Source of the DNA: Turritopsis dohrnii
Taxonomy: Eukaryota > Cnidaria > Hydrozoa > Anthoathecata > Oceaniidae
Length of the DNA: 64,000 bases
Assembly (NCBI GenBank): GCA_027922465.2
Contig: BQMF02000486.1
Location: forward strand, 124,001 to 188,000
Direction: 5' to 3'
In this document: positions 25,101-40,100 of the stretch, piece after piece
Numbering within the stretch: position 1 is the stretch's first letter
Layout: each line of letters opens with the position of its first letter
Program-made: the position numbers and the translations under genes
The notes under the pieces: generated by a model
The model's input: only the letters and a program-made list of their open reading frames with translations
Told to the model about the DNA's origin: nothing
Database searches by the model: none

Positions 25101-28100
25101 TAAACATAACAACTGTTGATTTAAGATTAAGAAAATAAAAGAAACTGCTGGTCATGCAGATTATACAGTAGAGTAAAAAATAATTGACGACAGAAGAAAT
25201 AAGCGTTGAATTCAAAACAAACTAGAAGCCTCAGGGCTTGAACAATTTCCGCATCAGGCCTAGAGGAAATAGCTTTAGGCTAGTTTTTCAAGATATCTGA
25301 ATGACTATCCATTCTGTTCTTGTTCCGTACGTGAGAACAGGTCTATCACAATTCCCAAAATATGACTTATGGTTCACATGAAGAATAAAATGATATTCGA
25401 TAGAAGTGAACCAAAATCATTTGAAAATCAAGGAAAAATCAGTTAAAAATCTGCAAGTAACTGCCAACTTTAATATCAGGACCTTCCAATTGTTATTTGT
25501 GCACACCTTCCAAATTTTGTCAGAAATGTGAATTCGGTAATTATATTTAAGTAAACATTGTTGGTAATATATATTTAAATAAACATTGAAATTGTTCATA
25601 ACTTGCATTAATAGGAGCAGAAGAAACTTGGGCATTTCAAAGATTTTAATCCATGACATTTAACAGGATTACAAGAAGATAAAAATTATATACATAACTT
25701 AAATCAACATATAATACAATACGAAAATCTATTTCTACTTAACCTGCCAGTGGCGGTAAGCCGCAACTTGTGTAGGGGAGTGTTAGCAATGCAAAGATAA
25801 AAGAAAAAGGTTCAAATAACCCCATTGATAATATGAACTGAATTCACAACTTATGTTAATGCGCTTCTCCACAAGTTGCGACTACACTCTAGATCCACAA
25901 CTGTCTGCATATTACCACTTCTATGGTGTCTATAAATAACACCAGCAATGTGCACGAAAAGACAAATGACACAATGAAACTTTGTTAGGATCTGTATGAA
26001 AATGTTCTTTTCGAACATGATATACCTAAGGGGATTTTTTTTTGCGTGGACTAATTTTTGCGAGCCAAGGTTTGAGAGCGTTTTGCGTGGATTAATTTTT
26101 TCGAGTCAGAGCTTCTCAAGGAAAATGTTTGGATTTATATTTGCCAATGGGCACAAAGTGCTTTATAATATAGCTTAGAAGTAACAGTAAAAATCATCAT
26201 TTCCATGCCTGCCACATTGTAAAACCAATCGGTGCTTGATAAGTACAAGGAAATAGTTAATATTTAAAAGGTACACAGAGCCAAAAAATGAGCAAATAAA
26301 ATCATGAAATTTGGTGTGGATTTATTATCGTGAATCGTTCATGTCTTGACGTTTTGCGTGGATTTATTTTTTGCGAATTTGGCCAAATTTCCCAAAAGTT
26401 GCAAAACTTAATCCACGCAATAAAATCCCCTTAAGATATTGTGTCCTAGAACATGTTACACTCCAAATTTTCACAAGGCTTTAGTGATCTCATTTTATGT
26501 ATATAATTGGTTGGATTCTAATCATCATCCAAAGTTTCTTTTCCTCTGACATATATCCAAACTAAATCATTGTGCCTCCATTGACGGTTTGCAGGATTAT
26601 TTTGAACAATGTCATCTTAAATTTTTTTAAATGTGAATTTAAAACTAATCAGTTCCACACAAGTGATAGCTTGACCAAGCATTGTACAGTGATGAATAAT
26701 TTGAAACAGTCCGGAATTCCCCAAATTACTCCTTTCTTTAATTTATTACCGCTTTTCAATTCACTATGACGTTTCGGAGCCAGAAAAGCAGTTTTATAAG
26801 ACATATCGTTCACCAATATCTTGCACATGTTTATACTTTCAGTATGTTTGGGTCAATTCATTCACTAATGATTTGTGCTGCTATGACAATTTCATTTATT
26901 TATGTTTTTTTCAATATCTTCAACTTTCGATGTAATATTTATTAAATGAAATGAACATGTTTCATGCATTTATTGATAAGACGTATTCACCAGTAATGTT
27001 TTGATACTATAATACTTTTCTGCTGCGATATTGAAAGTTTTTTTCACAGCAAAGTTTCGTTTACTATCAAACCTTCACCTTCTTTTTCAAGAATTTTCCC
27101 CAGAGTCAGCTAAACATCAATATTTCCTTCATAAGGAATGTTCTTATGATTATATTTCGATTGCAATAGTAGATAAAGTCTTAAAACTCTTCTTCAAAGC
27201 TTCTACCTACAATTTCCTCAAAACATAAACCAAACGGTTCGAGAACGATTCACGTGTTCGGTGTGCATATTTTACTGACTTTTTAAAGAAATTTTAAAGA
27301 TAATTGAATTGGGAAGTTTTAAATATAAAACGGCTAAAATAACTTCTAAAAGTATTTGAAAAGTATAAAAAGCTTATTAATTTTTGTGAATTATTATTGA
27401 AAGTGGCCTTTTTGTATTACATTTTGCATAGAGTTTTGGGTCTGTCATTAACTATTCTGAATAAACAAACAATCCGAAATCCGAACGGACTTTCCGAAAA
27501 CGGCAAAAAACTGTTACGGAGAGAGTTAGATAGATAGAATGTCTAAATCAAACAATTTCCTTCGCTAAGGCGCGGAAATTGAATAAATGAGAAGACTTGA
27601 GATATATAAGTGAAGAGACAAATGACGATTCCATATGGGTAATTTGTTCATTAAAATATTAAAATATTGACATCAATAAACACAGAAAATCGTCATTTTG
27701 TGATCATCACCAGGTAATTAAATGCTTCGTAGACTTACAGATATTTTCACGCAATTTGGACGACTATTAATAAACAATAGCGGAAATATTTATATACACC
27801 ACATTAAAGCACATTTATTTGTCATCTATTTTTGTGTGCAATCTATTTAATTTATAGTTCTTTTATAAACATGATTAACATTGAAATCTCATCTATATCG
27901 ATATGGATGGAATTACATAAGTAGACAAAAAACAACATATTCATATCCAATATAAGATAGGCCCCTTTTGGAGGCAGCAGAGCTCTTACATCTCCATTAA
28001 GGTCTAACCCACAAAATAAACATATAATCAGTAGCTAAAACACAGCAGTTTATAATCACAGGATCACTTCATACAATCATGAGCAGGGAAACTCAGCAGT

Positions 28101-31100
28101 AAATAATCACATGATCACTAATAATATACAGTCATAATAATTACGAATTCCTTTGCTCCGGTAGAAAAAACTGCAGAATTGATCTGTGTTTCGTCTTTAC
28201 AATATTCCCAAAAACACAAACTGCCCTCAGTATGTGCCTGTATTTCAAATTTTCAAGATGCCGCACTCACCCTGATAAAATAGTTGTAACGAGTTATAGC
28301 TAAAAAATTCTGAATTAAGCCACAATCAACAATAGCCGCTATTCCTTAGTTTAGTGGTATCAGCCTACAATAGGGACAAAAATTTTATTACGGACGGACG
28401 CACAAAATGCTGATGAAAAGATCAGCTGCTTTCGCGCTGACCAATAAACATCACTACATAGGGACGTCAAGAAATTGTCAACAATAACATAGTGGTAGGT
28501 ATTGTTTCAAAGCCACAAGGAAATCCATTAAAATTTCAAGAGCATTCCCTGGGAAAAATGTATACTTAACTTTAAAAATAATTTTGCCTAAAAGCTACAC
28601 TTTGGGCTCTTTTTGCCTTGATTAACCATATGAATATCTAAAAAATGTGTTAGCAAATTTTGACAATGCATGATCCAAATAGCTGCTCTTGCTCACTCAT
28701 CTGCCAATGGACAAAAGACATCCATCATTGTCTATTTACAATGAACTTAATTTATCTACTTTTTGACTTCATTTGGTAGGATGAACAAAAACAAGGTTTG
28801 ATGTTATTATCATATATTGTTGCATCTTCAAGCCAATCACATTGCTCATTACGAGTTCAATTTTTTCAAACTAAATAAATTTGGGAGCCATTCAAGGAGA
28901 AACTTTAGGGAAAAATTGCTTCATTGTTAAAGTTAATGTTAAAGAAAACGTCAAACGTTTATTGTTGAATGAGTGAGATTGAATAAGTGAGATTGTTGAC
29001 ATGAAGTGTTTGATGAGTGATAAAGTTCTTTTAACTCCTTCTTTGCCTTTGCCAAATCTGTAGCTTGCTTTTGAAATTCTTCTCTATACAGATCTTTGCC
29101 TGGAGTTTTAAGAAGAGCAGTCTGTTCCTTTAATGTACCCTTGGCTTCTAGCTTAATTGTTCTGACACCTGTCAAGACATTCAGTAGTGTCTGATAAGAC
29201 AATGTCTTATAGTTTTGGTTGGTAAGTAGGTAACTGTCACATGCACTTGAATTTTCCATGAATTTTCTTCGATATTGATGTTTTCCACGATATTGCAATC
29301 TAAAGCCTATAACGTTGATATGGGTCCTACAGTGTGTAAAACTATGAACTGGATATGCTTGGGAAGTGCATGAATAAATATGAAGATCTCTATACCTTTT
29401 CTACCTCCATTGATACTGACACAAAATTTAAAGCCACAAAGGTAAAAAAAATGTCCGTCTTCGTATTCATAGTCGAATTTTTAATGTTAATTTACCCTGT
29501 CTAAAATGAAATATTAAAATATCTAAAAAGTCTAAAATATTATGCACATAAAAATGAAATGTGTAGAAATCTATCTAGTCATCCACAAAAATAAACAGAC
29601 AACATCTTGAAGTTTATAAAGCATTTAATTACCTGTGAAAGTGCGTGGTGTACTAAAATCCGAAATGACTTAATGATATTCTGTTTTTGTTGTAATAATG
29701 CAATGTAGTAATTATCAAACAAAAGAACCAAATATATATGTTTATAAACTCTACATCACTATTTTTAACATTTGAATGAACAAATTACCTATGTGGAGTC
29801 ATTATAAGTCTCCTCACTTATTCATATTCTTGTCATTTTTTGATTTCGCCAAGCGAAATTTATTGGTTTCGGCGGCGTTCTGTCTATCTAATCTATGTAC
29901 GGCGAAAGCTTTTTAGGACCGCACTTACGTACTTAAACTTCTTTTGTTTCTATTTCTTTGTTTCCTTACTGTGAGCGAATGTTTTTGATGGCTGAACTTA
30001 CTAAATTGAAATTCTTTTATTTCTATTTCTTTTTATCCTTGCTCTCATGACCATGATATGTTTTGTATATCTTGTGAGCTATAAAGTGTATTTACCACAT
30101 ACTCACAAAAAATGATCTTTCCCTAAGGAAAAATAAAAAGAAGGGTTTCAGTTACGTTTTTGATTCGAAGTATCACTGTGAAATTTGAATTAAGTAAAAT
30201 TTAGTTACGCTTTTGATGTTGATATGCTACGAAGATCAACTGCAGTGAAGTTCAACTGTAGTGAAGTTCAACTGTAGTGAAGATCAACTGTAGTGAAGTT
30301 CAACTGTAGTGAAGTTCAACTGTAGTGAAGTTCAACTGTAGTGAAGTTCAACTGTAGTGAAGTTCAACTGTAGTGAAGTTCAACTGCTGTGAAGAAGAAG
30401 CTTTAGTAGAGGCAGTTTTATTTTTTAACTCTAACTTCAAACCGTCTAACAAACTATTTGTTTGTTATTTGATTTGTTTATTTTGTTTATATATTTTGGA
30501 CAGATTTTCGTTTTAAATTTTTGCTTATCGCTTTTGGCTCACATTTTCCTTATAAAAATTCATGGTTACAGCTCATACAAGTATATTTCTTTTGTTTCAA
30601 TTTACAGTGAACTCTCGATGTAACGAACCCGAAGGGGAAATGAAAAAAGTTCGTTATATCGAGAGTTCGTTACATCGAATGGTGTGAAAAAGTCTGAAAA
30701 TTTTGCCTTAATCATCTAAATCTCGTATACCGTTGGAACAAAAATGCTTTGAATTCGTTTTTTCAGCTAGTATCCCCATACATTCCAACCTGTTACTTGT
30801 CAAATTCGGACAGTGTCGTATATGTGTTAACCCTCGGAGGTTCCCTTATGTGTTAAGTTTCAGAAGAGACGAAAGGGGCGTAGGGATGAGGTTGCTGAAA
30901 GTAATGACAAAACGGAATTGTATATTCTGTGACATGAAAAACATAAAAAATGGTAGAACTTGTAGAGTACAAAGTTATTTTTCGTATTTTATACGATAGA
31001 TGTAGAGGAGTACTAGAAATCTGGGTAATTTTTTTACGGGTTTTAATTTCGAAAATGATGTCTAGAAAACGAAAAATAAAAATGGAGAACTTTAACTTTA

Positions 31101-34100
31101 ATTCGGGACAAAATAATGGTATTTCGGGACTTCGGGACAGGGTACCTGAATTCGGGACAGTTAGAATCTTTGTATTCCGTTCAAAAGTAAAATAATAATA
31201 TATAATAATAATAATATTCGAAAATAACTTTGAAAGTTACAATATTTCTTTGCTTCCATTTGCCTAGACAGCTATCAAGAAGCTTTAAAATCAGGTAGAT
31301 CGAGGCTCTTGGAAAATGAGATCGTTTTTCTTTGATAATGATCCCGTTGACAGGGATATTGTTCGAGCGCACTTTTTGATAGAAAAACAGCTTCATCAAG
31401 ATCTGTATTGTTGCTCTTCTTCACTTGTTTGTGTGTTTCAATTTACTTGGCATGGTTCGTAAGCTTCTGTGGATTTTCCTCTTGTTTTTCTATCCAAGTC
31501 GAAACAGTATTTTTCTTTACAACATTCTTGTTTGTACTTTTGCTATCTTCAATTTTCTGCAGGTTTTTATACTTATCTGTTATGGGGATATTTACCCTTT
31601 TTGTATACACTTAACCTTCAGATTTTGGTTTGCCTTACAGATTGTAGCTTTGTTTATGTTTAGATCCACATTGCGTTTGATTTATTTTGAATCATAAAGT
31701 TCAATTTGCACGATGCAAAAATTGTTTTTGTTATTTTTTGTAGCATTTATTACTTTGAGTTCGTTATATCGAGGTTTTTTGGGTTTGAAGGACGAAAAAT
31801 TTGGTTCGTTAAATCGAAAGTTCGCAATATCAGGGGTTCGTTACATAGAAAGGATTTATAAGAGTTTTTTAAGGCAAAATCCAAGGGGAATGGACTTTGG
31901 TTCGTTATATCGAGAGTCCACTGTATGTGTTTATTAATAAAGTTTGGTTTACATCATGAAACATTTGTATTGCTTTGTTTTACACTAGCAGATTTTTTGA
32001 AAACACAAAATAACATCAGTAGTGTACCTTATTGGTAAAAAAAGTCGGCAAAAATGGTAGTCGGCGAAAATAAAAAGTCGGCAAAAAAATTCATTGATAA
32101 GTGTTTGATATGCTTTGTATCTTTAATTTCTAGATAAAGATTTGATTGAATTAAGTTTTGTTTCAATGATACTGGTACACGACACAATCTTGAGGGCACA
32201 CTTGTTTGGTTTTCATCATTGAATGCCTTATTCCCACTATAACATCATTATTACTGATTATCCCATTTTGCTTCACACTCAAACATTTTTCAACTTTGGT
32301 GAAAGCGCTCATGGCCTCTTGTTTCTTTTTCTTTACAACCAGTTACAATAAGTAGAAAATGCTTAGATTAGTACACGAATTGATTAGTAGAAAATGAATA
32401 GATTAGGTTACAACATTTTTATTTCATTTTCCTGTCCTGGATTTTTTCAGTAAATGATGTTGGCTTAAAAATAATGTTCCCACTGTTTTTTGTTTAGAAA
32501 TCTCCAGATCTGTTATTGAATTATTTTCAAGTTCAAGTTGCTCGTCTTCTTCGTAAGTAAATCAGAAATTTTCAGAAAGAAAAGATTCTCCAAGTCTTGT
32601 TTTTCCTTTCTAATCCGTCCACTGTTTATGATTTCAGTGAAAGTGCTGGCAAGACAGAAGCTGCTTATGACAACATTTGCATTACAAACATAAACCCAAA
32701 AGTATTCACATTCACTGCTCACACAAAATTATACCAACAGTTAGTCAGAGAAAAACCCTTCTCTCCCTCAGAAATAAAGATCGTGTGCAGTGGTAAACAG
32801 ATCCAAAAAATTATGGAGTTTGATGAGTATAGTAGTCAATGTGATGAATTTCTGAAAAACTTCCTTGGTGTTGAAGGGCCAACAATAACAGGGAGACACA
32901 TCCTTCCACCGGAACATTGGTGGAAAAAAGACCTAGCTGATGTTGTCAGAATATTTGTCAAAAGATTTAAAGAGAGAAGTGGAAGTGAGAATCTAGTCTT
33001 CATCACGAAGTATGAACTATTAGAACATTATCATGCTCTTCAAGTGGATGTAGATAAGGCTGCGAAGAAGTTAGATGTAGACTTAGCAGGTCTGGATGGT
33101 GAATCCACTGATAGAATGTTGGTCATAAATGCAGATCTGAACAGTATTTACAATGTGTGGTTTTCAGCATCTAGTGAGGAAGAAGAAGTTTTTAAAAGCT
33201 TAAAGAAGGCTGATGCATACTTACGTTTGTTGATGCACCTATATGGAAAGATTTTGTTTGGCAAAGAAATTTATCTTGTGAGCTGCGTTGCAGCACCTAA
33301 TTACTCCGACACCTCCGGAAAAAAGCCCTTAATTCTTGATCGAAAGATTCTTCGTAAAAAGAAAGAGTTCTTTAATTGGTTTGATAAAATCAAAATAAAT
33401 TTTTCAATCAATCAGAAATGTCATATGGCGAAGCAGAAAATGAAAAAGTTTCTATCTCTTTTGTTGGGTTCCATTGCAACAAAGGTTGTGGACTCTTCGA
33501 TACTTTCACGTCAAAATGCTATCAGATGGTTATGGTTGCGTCCTGAACAACTGCGTGCTGTTGAGGATGGATATTGGAAAATTATTCAAGGTCCGTATGG
33601 ATGTGGGAAGAGTTTGGTTGGTAGATCTATCCTTGAAAACATCCTAAAGTTTGCCGAAGAACCAGTCCACATCTACTGGATAATGTTGGATATGTGCAGT
33701 GGTGCTAGAAGCGATATTAAGAGATTTTCCGAAGATGTGTTTAAAAACTGCAGATCTGGTCTTGAGCGAAAGGTGATCGCAGGAAACATAGAGGACATTC
33801 ACGGTGAATTGGTGAACGAGTTTCAGCAGTTGGAAAATGACAAGATTACACCATCTTCATTATTAGAGGTTTTGTTGCTGAAGTATAAGAATAGTAACAT
33901 TAGATTCCATCTGATCCTTGACGAAGTTGATAAGGAAATGTTTACTACAGAAGATTCCAAGAAAGTTGGAAGTTTGTTGCAGGAAAACAAGAAGTTGAAG
34001 AAAAGTCACGTGGTATTCTTTCCTCGTGCGATGGAAAAAAAGAGGGAAATTGTTGGCCGGAGAAGATCATATTCTCATCACTTGAGTGATTATGAAATGG

Positions 34101-37100
34101 AAGAGAACACTGGCATGGAAGTAGTTGAGTTGACCACTTGCATGAGAAATCCGAAAAGGGTTTTTGAAATTGCTCTAGTGATATCGGCAGCCATGCAGGG
34201 TGAGACACAAATACCGTTACCAAATAAAAAAACACTTGAATCAAAATCAGAATCAGTTGAATCAAACAGTGAATCAGAGAGATTGTCAGTTGCCGAACCA
34301 TTGAAACAACTCAGCACAGTTGAACAAGCTCCAAATCACGGTCCGTCTAAGGAGACCGTTAACGAAAATTTTGATGATTCTCGAGAAATCACCGATCCAA
34401 AAGTTCCTGTGAATTACAAAGATCCTGATGACCTTGAATCAAGTGCAATGTATGTATCAAGCCGATTATCTGATAGCTACATCAAAACCACCTACAAGTT
34501 TAAACAAGCTGACAAACTTGGCCACAGTATTCCAGGAGATGTGCCATCAATGGTTTTTTTAAATTACACAACCGAGCCGAACGAAGCTGCCAAAAATGTT
34601 CTTACGAAAGAAAACACGTATAAGTTACATGAAGTTCTGAAAACAGTTTTCGCAGATCTTGAAAAAGAATCCAGGAGACTCATTATTTGTAATAACAAAG
34701 ATGAACTTCTCCTCATCGTGAATGTCATGAAGAGGTTGCGCTTAAGATTACATCTTCATTTTCCTGGTTGGAATGGTATAGATGAGCTACAAGAAGACGA
34801 CGAGGAAGAATCAGAAGACGAGGACGACGATGACAATGATGACGAAGACGACGTCGTCACAGTTACTAGCCATGCAGGATGCAGAGGGAGAGAGGCAGAA
34901 CTTGTCATCCTATTTCTTGATCCGAAAGAACATTATGAGCGGCAGAAAATTGTGGAAGGGGTCACCCGCAGCACGAATCAACTGATTCTTGTCATCCCAT
35001 ACATGTACCACAATGCCATGGTGGATGGTCCAAAACGTAAAACTGTTGCAGATATCGTTAGGAAATTGTTAAATCTTTCGGATGAAAAACACGAATTTTT
35101 AAATGTTGTATACTGTGAAAGCCCTAATCCCAGGAAACTGCGATTTCAATTAATCCATAAAGAAATCAGTGATGGTAGGAACCCTGATGCTGTTGAAAGG
35201 TGAGACATCTAAAAACATTATGTATAATTTATTGATTTATTAATTCATCATGTGCATTTCAACGAAATTGACGATAGCTTCCAACCTAATCTACCTCATA
35301 GATGTACTTCTACTACTATGTTGTTTCTGATTCAACATTGAACTTTCATAAGCATTGTTCTTTTAATTATATCTCCATTTGAAGATTTCGTGTGACTCTG
35401 GAATCAAAGTTATTAGAAATTATTTATTGAGTGTGGCCATTTTATATAAAAAAAACCGCTTTAGCTTTTTGTTCCCATTTTATAGGAAAAAGGACTTTAT
35501 AAAAAAAAACAAACATCTTGAGAAACTCGATAGTTATAATTTCCAATTTCAAATAAACAGCTTATTAAGGTAATCGAAGTATAAATAAACAACTTGATCG
35601 AAATGTTATGAGATGATAACTTTCATCTCCCTCCGCATCAGAAGCCCTTCACCTCCTGTTGGTTGTGAACCTGGTACCCAGGTTGGTTTATTTACCAAAT
35701 TATGTGGGTGGAAGCATTAACTGAATTCTTGAACTTTTTTGAGTTATCTTTCTCAAAGTTAATCGTCCTGAAGTACTCTTCCTATCGAACCCCAGTCGCC
35801 ATTTTTATAAAATAAAAAACGCATTGTCATAGATTCTTAATTTCTGTTTTTTACTATTGTTGGTCTTATTAATTTCTTTGACCAGAAAATACAACAGGCA
35901 GTGATAGGTCACTGATGTAGATCTGCAATAAATAAATAAATAATTAAATTGATAGGATTTTAGTTAGGGTAGAAGAACCATTCTGATATTTTTAAGTGCT
36001 AAAGGTTTCATTACTTCTCAACGTAACTGCTACTGTTTGGTAAGTTAGGGTAAATAGCACAGAAAGTAGATTTAAGAAACTGGGATAGAATGGTATGGTA
36101 TAATAAGGTAAAAAATAAAATAAGTTAGATAGGGTAACGAATACAGTAACGAAAATGACATTGAAGTGCTGAAAGGAGAGGTAGAGAGAGATTGGCTGAT
36201 TTTTATTTTTTAAAGATTTTCGTTTTTATCTGTTTGTTTTAGCTTCTTGAAACCAACATGGGTGAAAAACCTTAAGATCACTCGATTGTCAGACACAACC
36301 GTTCGATTGACTTGGACGAATGTTCAGAAGTCATGCACAATTCGCATGAAAAAGATGGACAGTGACTGGCAGGTGTTCAAACACGCCTTTCAACAAACGT
36401 CAGTCACCATTCAAGTGCAGAGGAATACATATTATAAATTTCAGATTTGCTCATTATCTGATGTATTGGATGTGGAGTCAGATCCTGCGGAAATCACCAA
36501 TCATCTCTAGTAAGATGTTTTCAAAGAATGTTGGTTGTTAAGTTTGAAAATAGATGATAGAAATAAAAGTTTAGGTTTGTCATTGTTCCATTGGTCCATC
36601 CCCTAATATTAGGAGAAGTGGAAGAGGTTTTGTGAGGTCTTGTCTGAACTTTTACTAGACTTACCGTGTGATACGGTAATTCTAGTAAATGTTTAGATAA
36701 GTCCAGTGACACGACATATGGTTAGTTAAAAACCATGATAATTTCGAGTTGTATTGGTGTTAGAAATACACTAAATACAAATGTTATCATCATCCATAAT
36801 ATCTTTTATTTTAAATTTTCTTTTGATCTCATTCAAACTATTTTTTCTCTGTTTTAGCTTCCAGCCATCATTCATTATTTATAATGAAAAACGGTACAAT
36901 TTCCGTGGTAAGGTTTAGATGTTTTCTTTCCATGAATGCCATAATATTCAGATGATTGAAATGACATCATCACTTTTAAGAAAATTCTTTTAAACTTCAT
37001 GAAACTGAATGTGCTTTTTAAGACTTTTCAGTGAAGTTTAAATTTAAAGTATAATGTGGAGTGGCTTTTGTTTATAAGGTTACTTGCATTACGTTTTAGG

Positions 37101-40100
37101 AGATTTTTTCACATCATCCTCAAATTTCACTATTTGATCCTTTCTTAGATTCAAAGGGGGTCGAATAAGTGGTAAAATATTTTTGTGAGAAAATTCTGTC
37201 AATTATAAATGTTAATTCATAAGCCAGAAGGAACGAAAATTTCAATATGAGTTAAGTACCGTATGAGGTGAATTTAATTTAGCCAATTTAGCGCGTCTCA
37301 CAACGAAACTTAAGTGAAACCGGTCCTTGACCTTGATTCAAATAAATCCAATTTATAGGTATCTACTGGTATTTGAATAGTATTTAAGTTGTCACTTTTT
37401 CCCAAACCATCTCCATTTCAATAATACTTCTTCCGTTAATTATTTGAAATCTTCCATGGCAGCCTCTGGAGATCATCAAGTTTCAGCAGTAGTATTTCCA
37501 GAGCAATTTGTTTCTTCTGTTTATATGGAGCGCTATTCCAGAAAAAAAGTCATTACTATTCAGGATGAAATCGAGACGTTGTTTGTTGTGACAATTTATG
37601 AAAACATCTCTTCGATGAATTATGCTGAGGAGAAGGGCAAATACAAATAAAGTAGTTTCCATATCACACAAACATGAGCTACGACGCTAGTCTAAGTTCT
37701 ACGTGCATTGATTTACTTATTTATTCATTACGGTTAAGTGAATTTTGGATAGTTTTGCCAAGATTATGTTTTGGAGGGACTCAAGGCTCTTCAAATTCTT
37801 TTTTCTCTCTACTGAAATATTTGCGTGGTCAGCATTTTTTGTCGTACACATATTAATCATGTTAATCATTTGCCATCACAAGTGAAACCATCTATCAAGT
37901 TCGAAATGTTGTTGTAATTATTCGACTTTCAATTCCGTTCTTTTTCCACTTGCCAGCTGTTGAAAAACTCTTTGAATCAAATGATGCCTATTCTGATTGG
38001 ATGCTTGTAGTTGAGATTGAATGCTATATACACCATTCCCGGTCTCTCCCGAATATATAATAAAACTACCACAATGCAATGCTGTAAATACTTGCATTTG
38101 GAATACTTCGGGTAAATAGCCGTGACTATATCCGATTTGTTTTGAAACACTTCATTATTCCATTAAGGGTATTTTAAGGATTTTTTCGCATTGAATTATT
38201 TGCAGTATATGTGTCCGGGAGGTAATGAACTATGGGAAAGGCGACTCATTGAAACATCTTGGTCATGGCACTTGATGACTTAATGATTACATGTAACATC
38301 AGTAACGAAGGTTTGTGCTACCTCAATTCTAAGCTTTGATATACCTTACGTACTTATTTTCGTGTGTAGCTACAAATATTTATTTATCTATTTATTTATT
38401 ATACCGACTGCTTTATTCCGCTTCAACTTGCGTAAGTGCTAACACTTCTCTTGACGAAACACGAGAAAACTCGAAAGGGTTTAAATTATGTTTTGGTTGA
38501 AATGGTCTCGAATTAAACACACGCGAAATATGATGTTTAAGCAAATTCGTGAAAATTAATACACGCGAAAAAAAATACAAAATTTTAAATTTCACCCGAA
38601 ATTTTCCTAATATCGAAAGCGGGTTGAAGAAGGGATAGGAAAAAAGACATATTTAGAGGTACAGTGGAACCTCTAATAGCGGTCACTTTGGGGGACCCAG
38701 CTTAGTGGCCGTTGCATTAGAGGTGACCGATGTATGGAGGTTTTATATGAATATACTTTTTTTATCAAAAAGGCTGGTCAGGATGGGAGGGGCATAAAGC
38801 ATGATTCATGATCAAAATAAACACAACATTATTGAGCCTAAGTGCTTCAAGTCGTAGTGTGACAATATTCAAAGCACTTACTATACACGTCCGTTTAAAT
38901 CATGTTGCAACTGATTATTTTATTATGCGCATGCGTGGAATTTTCAAAAATTTGTTTACGAATCGCCTAGGGTGAATCCGCCATATTTGGTCACATGTAC
39001 CCTAAAAAAAACATTCAATTTGGGCTCTTTAAAGTATTATTTCAATTAAAAAAGTAATTTGTCCAATTTCAGTTGGACCAAGGATTTATATTCTGTGAAT
39101 GTTGCATAATAACAGCACGTTCTACGAATATTATAGCGCGAAATCTACCAAGAAAGCAAACCAACCACATGCTAACTTACCTTCACTTTGTATTGGTAAT
39201 TTACAAATTCAAGAGTTTTTCAGGCACCAAGTCCAACTGATCCTCAAACATATACCTTTTCTCTACACTGTGTGCAAGTATCTTGGTAGGCCCAATTTTT
39301 TTAAAGAAAATAATCTCGATTGTCTAAGTGGTACTGTAGCCCCACATAAAACATGGCGTCCCTAAGTACACACATGGAAAAGCTAGCTTTGCTATGCAGA
39401 ATTTGCAGTAACTGTATCGAAGAAAAGCCTAAAGCAGTTAAGGGATTGTCAGTAGAAATAAAATCAGCTTTCTATATCGATATTACCAACGATTCGATCG
39501 AAACCCACCCACCCAACATGTGCAACAAGTGCTTGAAAAAAATGAGGAACATAATTTCAAGAAATACCACTTTCGAAAACAACCTTATAATAAGTCAGTG
39601 GACTGAACATACAGAAGACTGTTTAATCTGCAAGCTACCCACTACCCAATACAAAAAAGGTGGACGACCAGTCAAAAAAAAAGGAAGAGGAGGGAGACCC
39701 AAGTCGGACAATTCAATATGGACCAGACCTGTTTTAAATTGTTTGAAGGAAACCATCAAAGTAGTTCATATACCTAACTACAGCATTTCGGAAAATATCA
39801 ATCCCCATTTGCACTTGTGTGTTTGCAAATTATGCAACAACATTATTAAACAGGCTGTTACCCTATCCTGTCAGCATTCGTTTTGTTTGGAATGCATTTT
39901 TCCATACATCGAGGGAAAACAAAAAGAAAGTACAGTTTGTCCAACATGTGGCAGTAATTTTCATAATATTGTTGAAGCAAAGAGAGTCAACGAAATGTTA
40001 CTGTGCTTGAAAGTTGAATGCCACAAAAAATGTGGAGCTACGTTTTCAATGACAGAAGATGACAAAAAAACACTCCATCAAAATATTTGTAATGGCCCAC

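Noticed and set aside
30231..30393. CRISPR-like array
   Set aside because: Units are contiguous with no spacers, and the genome is eukaryotic.
31408..31697. Three overlapping plus-strand ORFs
   Set aside because: All three registers are open at once over T-rich sequence inside the TA-flanked element; the products are F/L/C-rich and motif-free.
32638..35199. NACHT/NB-ARC domain call for the NTPase exon
   Set aside because: Only Walker A and B are shared; the Q-motif-like start and motif V/VI-like segments fit SF1-type NTPases better.
38660..38670. Recombination signal sequence (heptamer CACAGTG)
   Set aside because: The end reads TACAGTG, no nonamer with 12 or 23 spacing is visible, and the border is a TA dinucleotide.
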